Source of the DNA: an uncultured Coriobacteriia bacterium
GTDB taxonomy: Bacteria; Actinomycetota; Coriobacteriia; Coriobacteriales; QAMH01
DNA length: 12,210 nt
NCBI GenBank assembly: GCA_902478425.1
Contig: CABSKV010000044.1
Span: 1-12,210 of the forward strand
Reading direction: 5' to 3'
Shown piece after piece: positions 1 to 7,677 of the stretch. The number at the start of each line of letters is the position of its first letter. Position 1 is the stretch's first letter. Made by a program: the position numbers and the translations under genes. The notes under the pieces were generated by a model. The model saw nothing but the letters and a program-made list of their open reading frames with translations, ran no database searches and was not told the origin of the DNA.

Positions 1-1
1 G

Positions 2-55
2 GGAATCACGAACATCATCGAGACAGAGCGCGTCTTGCGAGGTGAGTGCGCATGA
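2..55 (+). CDS. C-terminal end of an upstream gene, possibly a TIGR03960-type radical SAM protein (partial)
   Basis: An open frame entering from the left edge encodes 17 residues ending in ERVLRGECA before a TGA at 53-55. That TGA overlaps the ATG of the next gene as ATGA, the usual sign of translational coupling. In many Gram-positive genomes the partner upstream of a TIGR03936/DUF2344 gene is a TIGR03960 B12-binding radical SAM protein. The identity is therefore inferred from context only; 17 residues carry no diagnostic motif. Confidence 0.5.
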   Translation, partial: GITNIIETERVLRGECA

Positions 56-723
56 GCGAGGGGTTCCGCCTGCGGGTCAAATACCAGATCACGGGCAGGC
101 TCGCGTATTTGTCGCATCTCGAGACCGTTCGCTCGATGGAGCGCGTCGTGCGCAGGGCAGGATTGCCGTTCGCAATCACCGAGGGCTTCAATCCGCATAT
201 GAAGATCGCCTTCGGGCCGGCGCTGCCCGTGGGCGCGGGATCGCGTTCGGAGTACTTCGACGTGCGCCTGCGTGAGTACGTCGCACCCGATACAGCGCTT
301 GCGGCTCTGCAAGCGGCGGCTCCGGAAAACCTCATGCCCATCGAGTGCGCGTATTGCACGCGTGATACCGATGCGATTGACGTCATGTATCCGGTGAGCG
401 TGTGGCACGCCGAGCTCGCATGCGAAGGGGTCGGCGTTGACGAGGTGGCGCGCGCGTTCGATCAGCTGGTGGAGCGCGGCTTCATCGAGGTCACGAAGAC
501 GAAGGGGCGCAAGACGACGACTAGGCGCGTCGAGTTCGATGGCCGCCTCATCGATGGGCCGCATGTGGCTGTCGACGGCGATGTCGTAACGGTCGACTTC
601 TCCACCTTCCAGGGAAACGAGGGGGCACTTCGCCCCGACAAATTCATCTCCGCCGCTCTCGAGGGGACAAATGCCAATGTGTCGCTTCTGAGCCTCACCC
701 GCACGGACCTGCGCGAGGCGTAA
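52..723 (+). CDS. TIGR03936 family radical-SAM-associated protein (DUF2344)
   Basis: The product is 223 residues and matches what I know of the DUF2344/TIGR03936 family. The N-terminus has a conserved RVKYQITGRLAYLSHLE stretch (about residues 8-24), followed by a GFNPHMKIAFGPALPVG block (about 47-63). The family has no settled biochemical role. It is found beside, or fused to, a TIGR03960 radical SAM protein and often lies just before rplU, as here. I chose ATG 52 because AGGTGA lies 7-8 bases upstream and the codon overlaps the preceding stop as ATGA; an in-frame GTG at 46 is possible but less well spaced. The reading frame is intact. The family call is confident; the function is unknown. 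Confidence 0.88.
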   Translation: MSEGFRLRVKYQITGRLAYLSHLETVRSMERVVRRAGLPFAITEGFNPHMKIAFGPALPVGAGSRSEYFDVRLREYVAPDTALAALQAAAPENLMPIECAYCTRDTDAIDVMYPVSVWHAELACEGVGVDEVARAFDQLVERGFIEVTKTKGRKTTTRRVEFDGRLIDGPHVAVDGDVVTVDFSTFQGNEGALRPDKFISAALEGTNANVSLLSLTRTDLREA

Positions 724-731
724 GAGAAAGA

Positions 732-907
732 CGAAAACGCGTCGAGCGCCGGCAGAGGCATCTCGAGCAAACCCACTGTGAGCGCAATGCGATCTTGCGA
801 GGACTGTTTGAGCGCGCGTTCTGTGCGCGCGAGTTCCGCAGCAGCATTGCGCGAACCGTGGGTTGGGTGCGAGAGCAAGCCTCTGCCGGCGCTCGACGCG
901 TTCATCG
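732..907. repeat. Long nested inverted repeat (about 170-nt imperfect hairpin) upstream of rplU
   Basis: Bases 736-759 are the perfect reverse complement of 879-902 (24 of 24). The inner sequence continues the dyad imperfectly: 782-790 (GCGCAATGC) pairs with 844-852, and the apex GCGCGC at 812-817 pairs with 825-830 around a 7-base loop. The element thus forms one long stem centred near 820. Only short T-rich stretches flank it (CTTTTCC at 911-917; AAAA at 734-737 on the other strand), so it is a weak candidate for a classical terminator. CGAAA occurs on both sides (732-736 and 906-910). It could be a palindromic mobile repeat, a bidirectional transcription barrier, or a structured RNA. No convincing coding frame fills it. 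Confidence 0.8.
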
Positions 908-917
908 AAACTTTTCC

Positions 918-946
918 TTGTCATGTGGGGATTCTCCTAGTAGACT
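918..946 (+). promoter_or_regulatory. Sigma-70/SigA-type promoter for rplU-rpmA
   Basis: TTGTCA (918-923) and TAGACT (941-946) are separated by exactly 17 bases. Each hexamer is close to consensus (TTGACA, TATAAT). Transcription would start near 953, giving a leader of about 75 bases before the rplU ATG. The promoter lies just downstream of the long inverted repeat, which suggests rplU-rpmA is transcribed independently of the upstream gene. Confidence 0.6.
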
Positions 947-963
947 ATTGGCGTTTGCCCCCT

Positions 964-999
964 CGTGACGGTTCTTTTCCCTTTCCCGCACGTGACGGG
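964..999 (+). promoter_or_regulatory. Repeats and small hairpin in the rplU leader
   Basis: CGTGACGG occurs twice in the predicted leader (964-971 and 991-998), 27 bases apart and separated by a pyrimidine-rich stretch. The second copy is part of a short hairpin, CCCG (985-988) with CGGG (996-999). Ribosomal-protein leaders are often autoregulated, and L21 leaders are described in Firmicutes, but I cannot match this sequence to a known leader family. Confidence 0.3.
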
Positions 1000-1028
1000 C
1001 ATGTCAATGAGTAATGAAAGGCACGCAC

Positions 1029-1613
1029 ATGTACGCGATTGTTAAAACCGGTGGCAAGCAGTACACCGTGAAGCCGGGCGACGTGCTCGACGTTGAGAAG
1101 ATCGAAGGCGAGGCTGGCGACAAGGTCTCCCTCGACGTGCTCTTCCTCAACGACGGCTCCAACGTCATCACGGACGCGGGCGCTCTTGCCAAGACCAAGG
1201 TCACGGCCGAGATCCTCGACCAGCACAAGGGCGACAAGCAGATCGTCTTCAAGTTCAAGAAGCGCAAGGGCTACAAGCGCACGCGCGGTCATCGCCAGCA
1301 GCTCACCCGCCTTTGCATCGTCGACGTGAACGGCGCCAAGGCTTCCGCTCCGGCACCCAAGAAGGCTGCCGCCAAGCCCGCCAAGGCCGAGAAGGCCGCC
1401 AAGCCGGCTGCCGAGGAGAAGCCCGCAAAGGCTGCCAAGGCCGCCAAGCCTGCCAAGGAAGAGGCCAAGAAGGCCGCTCAGCCTACGGCAGATGTCGATT
1501 TCAGCAAGATGACGGTTGCCGAGCTCAAGGACTACGCCAAGGAGCATGACATCAAGCTCCCGAGCGGTGCTCGCAAGGCCGATATCATCGAGACCATCAC
1601 CAACGCAGAGTAG
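1029..1613 (+). CDS. rplU: 50S ribosomal protein L21 with extended C-terminus
   Basis: L21 is a 23S-rRNA-binding protein of the large ribosomal subunit. Residues 1-102 are a complete L21 core: MYAIVKTGGKQY at the start, KFKKRKGYKRTRGHRQQ near 75-91, and a final TRLCIVDV. Most L21 proteins end at about 103 residues; this one has 194. Residues 103-154 are a linker of Ala, Lys, Pro and Glu. Residues 157-194 (DFSKMTVAELKDYAKEHDI, then LPSGARKADIIETI) look like a SAP or Rho-N-type helix-extended-helix motif, a fold often used for nucleic-acid binding. I chose ATG 1029 because it gives the canonical MYAIVKTGG start and has GAAAGG seven bases upstream; ATG 1014 would add MKGTH. The gene is followed 18 bases later by rpmA. 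The core call is very secure; the role of the tail is unknown. Confidence 0.95.
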   Translation: MYAIVKTGGKQYTVKPGDVLDVEKIEGEAGDKVSLDVLFLNDGSNVITDAGALAKTKVTAEILDQHKGDKQIVFKFKKRKGYKRTRGHRQQLTRLCIVDVNGAKASAPAPKKAAAKPAKAEKAAKPAAEEKPAKAAKAAKPAKEEAKKAAQPTADVDFSKMTVAELKDYAKEHDIKLPSGARKADIIETITNAE

Positions 1614-1631
1614 GGAAGGGGCTGAAGGATA

Positions 1632-1883
1632 ATGGCACACAAGAAGGGCCTCGGATCCAGCCGTAACGGCCGTGATTCCCACGCGCAGCGACTCGGCTGC
1701 AAGCGTTTCGCCGGCCAGGTCGTCAACGCGGGCGAGATCCTCGTTCGTCAGCGCGGCACGCACTTCCATCCGGGCGAGAACGTCGGTCGCGGCAAGGATG
1801 ACACCCTGTTCGCGATGGTTCCCGGCACGGTGAAGTACACCAAGGGCCTCAAGCGCAAGGTTCACGTGATTCCCCAGGCGTAA
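1632..1883 (+). CDS. rpmA: 50S ribosomal protein L27
   Basis: L27 is a large-subunit protein whose N-terminal tail reaches the peptidyl-transferase centre. The 83-residue product has the family signature from the start, MAHKKGLGSSRNGRDS, followed by GQVVNAGEILVRQRGTHFHPG. It begins directly with MAHKKG and so lacks the cleaved N-terminal extension known from Firmicutes L27. Purine-rich sequence (AAGGGG at 1615-1620, GAAGGA at 1624-1629) provides the ribosome-binding region. It is co-transcribed with rplU and closed by a strong terminator. The GTPase gene obg, which commonly follows rpmA, is absent; glmS follows instead. Confidence 0.97.
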   Translation: MAHKKGLGSSRNGRDSHAQRLGCKRFAGQVVNAGEILVRQRGTHFHPGENVGRGKDDTLFAMVPGTVKYTKGLKRKVHVIPQA

Positions 1884-1904
1884 AGCGCCGTCAATCACGC
1901 AAGG

Positions 1905-1938
1905 AAAGCCCCGTTGCCATTTGGCAGCGGGGCTTTTG
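1905..1938 (+). terminator. Rho-independent terminator of rplU-rpmA
   Basis: AAAGCCCCGTTGCC (1905-1918) pairs with GGCAGCGGGGCTTT (1923-1936) around an ATTT loop, with a single G-T wobble. The stem ends in TTTT and lies 21 bases after the rpmA stop. The A-run on the left arm also makes it workable on the opposite strand. Confidence 0.9.
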
Positions 1939-1975
1939 TGTAGGTGCTCTGAACTGTGGCTAGGAGCAGGGGGCT

Positions 1976-1992
1976 TTGATAGAATTCATACT
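1976..1992 (+). promoter_or_regulatory. Candidate promoter region for the glmS operon
   Basis: The gap between the rpmA terminator and glmS contains a short AT-rich stretch with TAGAAT (1980-1985) and CATACT (1987-1992) as possible -10 boxes. Neither has a convincing -35 hexamer at 16-18 bases. A promoter is expected here because the strong terminator at 1905-1938 should isolate glmS from rpmA, but its exact position is uncertain. The gap is too short for, and does not resemble, a glmS ribozyme. Confidence 0.3.
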
Positions 1993-2024
1993 TTAAGACT
2001 CACCTTGAAAGGGCTGGTTTTTAC

Positions 2025-3853
<1,829 letters not shown>

Positions 3854-3857
<4 letters not shown>

Positions 3858-4393
3858 CAGCTGCCGCAGCTGAGTCGCCCACGACGGGGCTCGGGGTGGA
3901 TATCGTCGAGATCGGACGCATGGAGCAGATACTCCAGCGCTCGCCTCGTTTCGCTTATCGCGTCTTCACCGATGAGGAGCGCGCCTACTGCGAGGGCCAT
4001 CATCGCCCTGCCGTGCGCTATGCGACGCACTTCGCCGCCAAGGAGGCCGTTCTCAAGGCACTGGGCACGGGCTTTGCCGAGGGCATCGCATTCACCGATG
4101 TCGAGGTCACGCACGACGAGAAGGGCAAGCCGCTCGCGCTTTTGCACGGACGTGCGCAGGAGATAGCCGGTTCGCTCGGCATTCTCGAGATACCGCTGTC
4201 GCTTTCCCGTACGAACGAGACGGCCGTTGCCAACGCCATCGCCGTGACGGCGTCAACACGCCCCGTCATCGAGGAGAAGATAACGCCGGCACAGGAGCTC
4301 GCGATGCGCTTCAGGGAGCTGCGCAGCATGCTCGATGACCTGGAGCAGGATATCGACCAGGCCCATGACGAGGAAGACGATGTCGATGAGTGA
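3854..4393 (+). CDS. acpS: Holo-[acyl-carrier-protein] synthase with acidic C-terminal extension
   Basis: AcpS transfers 4'-phosphopantetheine from CoA to the serine of acyl carrier protein, enabling fatty-acid synthesis. GLGVDIVEI (12-20) carries the metal-binding Asp16, and FAAKEAVLKALGTG (60-73) carries the second metal ligand, Glu64. The catalytic domain ends near residue 135, the usual family size. About 44 further residues (136-179) form a probable helix followed by a highly acidic tail, DEEDDVDE. A second oddity is SLSRT at 116-120, where most family members have Ser-hydrophobic-Ser-His. The start overlaps the glmS stop as ATGA, and the end overlaps nnrD. The gene is intact; the role of the tail is unknown. 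Confidence 0.92.
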
Positions 4394-5270
4394 GCCGCTG
4401 GCGTTGATGCTCGGGGAGCGCGACATCAAGACGCTCATCCCGTATCCCGCACGTGATGCGAACAAGTACTCGCGGGGCACCGTGGGTGTCGTCGGTGGCA
4501 GCGCCCCGTATCCGGGTGCGCCCATCTTGGCCGCAAACGCGGCTGCGCGTTGTGGAGCGGGCTACGTGCGTCTCGTCACGACGCGCGATGCCGCCACCTG
4601 CGCGCATGCGCATCTCGTCTCGATTCCCGTCTCGGCATGCGACCAGGGCCTCGAGGGCACGCTGTGCGCGACGTCTCTCATCCAGGCGCAAGAGGATCTG
4701 GCCAAGAGTCAGGTCATCCTCATCGGGCCGGGTATGGGGGCGACGGATGACGCCGAGCGCTTCATGGCGAGCTTCCCGCAAGACCGCCCGATGGTCTTCG
4801 ATGCCGACGCACTCAACCTCATCGCACGCAATCATGCGTTGCTCGAGACGCCTGCTCGTCATCCGCGCATCCTCACGCCGCACGAGGGAGAGGCCGCGCG
4901 CCTGTTGGGGCGTAAGATCGCCAATCGCAACGAGGATGCGCTGCAGCTCGCGCGCGAGTACGAAGCAGTCGTCGTTCTCAAGGGCCCCGAGACGCTCATC
5001 GCGACGCCTGTGGGCGAGCTGCGCGTCGTTGCCGAAGGCGGGCCGGAGCTTGCCAAGGCCGGCACTGGTGACGTGCTCGGCGGCATGATTGCGGCATTTC
5101 TCGCCCAGGGTCTCGATGCGTTTGACGCGGCCACGCTCGGCGTGTTTGTCCATGGCCGCGCGGGTAGGGCCGCTGCGCGCGAATTGAGCGTCCAAGCAGT
5201 GATGCCTGAGGATATAATCTGTAAAATTGGTCCGGTTCTCTTAGGTTTGGAGGCTGAGGACATCTCGTGA
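4386..5270 (+). CDS. nnrD: ADP-dependent NAD(P)H-hydrate dehydratase (standalone YjeF C-terminal domain)
   Basis: NnrD repairs damaged NAD(P)H by ATP- or ADP-driven dehydration of its hydrate. The 294-residue ribokinase-like protein shows GPGMG (114-118), DADALN (139-144), ILTPHEGE (162-169) and the catalytic AGTGDVLGG (225-233) with Asp229. Many bacteria fuse this domain to the NnrE epimerase; here only the dehydratase is present, and no epimerase gene lies in the window. I chose ATG 4386 because GAGGAAG (4370-4376) sits nine bases upstream. ATG 4380 is in frame but too close to it. The start overlaps the acpS end by eight bases, and the stop overlaps the alr start as GTGA. Confidence 0.93.
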   Translation: MSEPLALMLGERDIKTLIPYPARDANKYSRGTVGVVGGSAPYPGAPILAANAAARCGAGYVRLVTTRDAATCAHAHLVSIPVSACDQGLEGTLCATSLIQAQEDLAKSQVILIGPGMGATDDAERFMASFPQDRPMVFDADALNLIARNHALLETPARHPRILTPHEGEAARLLGRKIANRNEDALQLAREYEAVVVLKGPETLIATPVGELRVVAEGGPELAKAGTGDVLGGMIAAFLAQGLDAFDAATLGVFVHGRAGRAAARELSVQAVMPEDIICKIGPVLLGLEAEDIS

Positions 5271-6523
5271 GCATGAACGAGGTCAATTACTTTGGTGCAC
5301 ATCCCCGCGTCGAGGGTGTGTTCTCTGAAGATACGGCGAACGAGCATGAGCATATCGATCGCGAAACGCTCAAGCTCAAGGAAAGCTATACGCGCGAGAA
5401 CGTTCCACGCGGGGCGTGGGTCGAAGTCGACCTGAACGCGATCGCGCATAACATCCGCGTCATTCGCAAGCGCGTCGGGCTTGACCGGCAGATCATGGCC
5501 ATCGTCAAGGCCGATGGATACGGTCATGGTTCCGTGCACGTGGCTCGCACGGCGCTCAGGGCAGGCGTCGACCAGCTCGCCGTCTCGTCGGTCGAGGAAG
5601 GCGTCGAGCTGCGCGAACATGGCATCGAGGCTCCCATCCTCGTGCTCTCGCAGCCGCCCATGCGCGCCATTCCCTACGTCCTTGCCTACGATCTCATCCC
5701 CACGATCATCACCGAGGAGTTCGCCCTGGCCCTGGGCGAGGAGGCTGACCTCAACGGCATGGTCGCCAAGTTCCATCTCGCCATCGACACGGGCATGAAC
5801 CGTATCGGCATCTTCTATCTGGACGTGGTGGACTTCCTACAGTCCATTAACTTCCATCGCGGCTTGGAGCTTGCAGGCGTCTTCACGCACTTCGCGACGG
5901 CAGACGACGAGAGCGATTGGGATTTTCGCATGCAGCTGCAGCGCTTCAACGAGGCACTCCAGCTCATGCGCAACGCGCGCATCAACTACGGTCTTGCGCA
6001 TAGCGCCAACTCCGCGGCGACGCAGCGCTATCCGGAGAGCTACTTCGACATGGTGCGCGTGGGCATCACGATGTACGGCCTGGCGCCGGGGCCGGTGCTG
6101 CGCGAGAACGACGACCTGCAGCCGGCGATGTCGGTCAAGGCTCAGATTATCCAGGTGCGCGAGCCCCAGATGGGCGAGGGCGTCTCATACGGCTTCAACT
6201 ATCGCGTGGCAAAGCCCGTCCAGATCGCCACGGTGCCCATCGGCTATGCCGATGGCGTGCGCCGCAGCCTGTCGGGTCGCATGCGCGTGCTCTACAAGGG
6301 CCGTCCGTGCAGGCAGGTCGGTAACATCTGCATGGACATGATGATGATCGAGATACCGCTCGACGCATCTGGCGAGAAGGCCGAGATTGGCGATGAGATC
6401 GTGATCTTGGGCCAGCAGGGCGATTACGAGATCACCGCCGACATGATGGCCGACGAGATCGACACCATCAACTACGAGCTCATCTGCATGTTCGGTGCGC
6501 GCCTGCCGCGCATCTACGTGTAG
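5267..6523 (+). CDS. alr: Alanine racemase with N-terminal extension
   Basis: Alr is a pyridoxal-phosphate enzyme that converts L-alanine to D-alanine for peptidoglycan. AIVKADGYGHG (78-88) holds the PLP lysine, Lys81. GVSYGF (305-310) holds the second catalytic base, Tyr308. DMVRVGITMYG and VGNICMDMMM are also typical. The catalytic fold begins at GAWVEVDLNAI (49-59), so about 48 residues precede it, which is more than usual. This extension is rich in Glu, His and Arg and carries no motif I recognise. GTG 5267 overlaps the nnrD stop and has GAGGA six bases upstream; ATG 5273, two codons later, is a possible alternative start. Length is 418 residues. Confidence 0.95.
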   Translation: MSMNEVNYFGAHPRVEGVFSEDTANEHEHIDRETLKLKESYTRENVPRGAWVEVDLNAIAHNIRVIRKRVGLDRQIMAIVKADGYGHGSVHVARTALRAGVDQLAVSSVEEGVELREHGIEAPILVLSQPPMRAIPYVLAYDLIPTIITEEFALALGEEADLNGMVAKFHLAIDTGMNRIGIFYLDVVDFLQSINFHRGLELAGVFTHFATADDESDWDFRMQLQRFNEALQLMRNARINYGLAHSANSAATQRYPESYFDMVRVGITMYGLAPGPVLRENDDLQPAMSVKAQIIQVREPQMGEGVSYGFNYRVAKPVQIATVPIGYADGVRRSLSGRMRVLYKGRPCRQVGNICMDMMMIEIPLDASGEKAEIGDEIVILGQQGDYEITADMMADEIDTINYELICMFGARLPRIYV

Positions 6524-6543
6524 CGGCGTGACGAAGGCGCGTG

Positions 6544-7179
6544 ATGGCGGTGACCGAACCGATGGCAGACCTAGACGATCACATTCACAAGTCGCTGAGC
6601 GATGCGCTGGCAGGCGTCGAGTCTTGCCATAAGTGCACGCTGGGCGATACGCGCACGAATGTCGTTCCCGGTGCGGGCAATCCGCGTGCCAAGGTGATGT
6701 TCATCGGCGAGGCACCGGGCAAGAACGAGGACCTGCAAGGCGAGCCCTTCGTGGGTGCCGCCGGCAAGCTACTCAACCAGATGCTCGAGCGCATCGGCCT
6801 CGCGCGTGAGGACATTTACATCGCCAACATCCTCAAGTGCCGCCCACCCGGCAACCGCGACCCCAAGCCCGAGGAGATCGAGGTGTGCACGCCCTGGTTG
6901 CGCGAGCAGGTCAAGGCCATACATCCCACGGTGCTCGTGACGATGGGCAACTTCTCCACGAAGTTCATCTTGCAGACGAACACGGGTATCACCCGTCTGC
7001 GCGGCAAGATTCACGTCACGGGGCCGTTCAGGGTCATCCCGACATTCCATCCCGCTGCCGCGATATACGATCGCAGCAAGATCGGGGCAATCGAGCAAGA
7101 CTTCGACCTCATCAAGCTGTTGCTCGATACGGACGATGAGCGCGAGAAAGAGCGCTCCGAGGAGGCGAACACTGATTGA
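6544..7179 (+). CDS. Type-4 uracil-DNA glycosylase (iron-sulfur family)
   Basis: This enzyme removes uracil from DNA, mainly from cytosine deamination, and starts base-excision repair. The 211-residue protein has the family 4 features. Four cysteines suited to a 4Fe-4S cluster are C28, C31 (CHKC), C99 and C115. The glycosylase motif GEAPGKNEDLQGEPFVGAAG spans 55-74, and the second motif, HPAAAIYD, starts at His169. ATG 6544 is chosen because GAAGG (6533-6537) lies six bases upstream; GTG 6541 directly before it is too close. It lies 20 bases after alr and overlaps the tsaE start, so it is probably co-transcribed. Its place in a cell-wall and tRNA-modification operon is probably incidental. 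Confidence 0.93.
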   Translation: MAVTEPMADLDDHIHKSLSDALAGVESCHKCTLGDTRTNVVPGAGNPRAKVMFIGEAPGKNEDLQGEPFVGAAGKLLNQMLERIGLAREDIYIANILKCRPPGNRDPKPEEIEVCTPWLREQVKAIHPTVLVTMGNFSTKFILQTNTGITRLRGKIHVTGPFRVIPTFHPAAAIYDRSKIGAIEQDFDLIKLLLDTDDEREKERSEEANTD

Positions 7180-7652
7180 TTCACCATCGATGTAATTCAG
7201 TTGATGACACCATGAGGTTGGGCAAGGAGCTTGCCGAGCTCATGGAGATGAACGATTGCGTCGTGCTGAGCGGAGACCTCGGCGCGGGCAAGACGCAGTT
7301 TGCCAAGGGCTTTGCCGCCGGCCTCGGGGTTGACGATGACATCACGAGCCCGACCTTCAACATCTTGTTCGAATACGTCGGCGACGAGCTGCCGCTGCTG
7401 CACTTCGACCTCTACAGGCTCGACGAGGAAGACGAGCTCACCGACATAGACTTCTTCGGCCTGCTCGAAAGCGGCGGCGTGTGCCTCATCGAATGGGGCG
7501 ACAAGTTTGCCGCGGCCATGCCCGACGAGCGTATCGACATCCAGATCAACGTTTCCGATGACGAGACCCGCGAGGTCGTCATCACGGGCCATGGTTTGCG
7601 TGGTGCGGCCATCGAGGCGGAGCTTGCAAAGATTCACGACGCTGCACTCTAG
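7176..7652 (+). CDS. tsaE: tRNA threonylcarbamoyladenosine biosynthesis ATPase TsaE
   Basis: TsaE is the ATPase that drives turnover of the TsaB-TsaD complex making t6A at position 37 of ANN-decoding tRNAs. The 158-residue protein has a Walker A motif GDLGAGKT (33-40), switch-like TSPTFNI (58-64), HFDLYRLD (76-83) and a late LIEWGDKF (104-111), all typical. I chose the rare start TTG 7176: GAGGAGG (7159-7165) lies ten bases upstream, the codon overlaps the UDG stop, and the residues HHRCNSVDDTMRLGKEL match the family N-terminus. Starting at ATG 7212 would remove this conserved segment and has no Shine-Dalgarno sequence. Its partner genes are fused further downstream (9369-11234). Confidence 0.93.
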   Translation: MIHHRCNSVDDTMRLGKELAELMEMNDCVVLSGDLGAGKTQFAKGFAAGLGVDDDITSPTFNILFEYVGDELPLLHFDLYRLDEEDELTDIDFFGLLESGGVCLIEWGDKFAAAMPDERIDIQINVSDDETREVVITGHGLRGAAIEAELAKIHDAAL

Positions 7653-7663
7653 CGATTTCACGG

Positions 7664-7669
7664 TACAAT
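7664..7669 (+). promoter_or_regulatory. Probable -10 box of a leaderless or near-leaderless promoter for the J-domain gene
   Basis: TACAAT matches the sigma-70 -10 consensus at five of six positions. Its 3' end is only eight bases before the ATG at 7678, so transcription would start at about 7676. No Shine-Dalgarno sequence lies between. The -35 region at 17 bases (GCTGCA) is poor. Leaderless mRNAs are well known in Actinomycetota. Confidence 0.5.
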
Positions 7670-7677
7670 AGCCAGTC

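Noticed and set aside
462..905. Antisense open frame running from the DUF2344 gene into the palindrome
   Set aside because: No domain; it overlaps a real gene and a hairpin repeat, so an open frame there is not evidence of coding.
945..1898. Long antisense open frame (317 codons) opposite rplU and rpmA
   Set aside because: It is the shadow of GC-rich codons in two certain ribosomal-protein genes; the translation is low-complexity Leu/Gly with no domain.
1939..2024. Possible glmS ribozyme or riboswitch upstream of glmS
   Set aside because: Only about 86 bases separate the terminator from the ATG, and I see no ribozyme core; the ribozyme is mainly known from Firmicutes.
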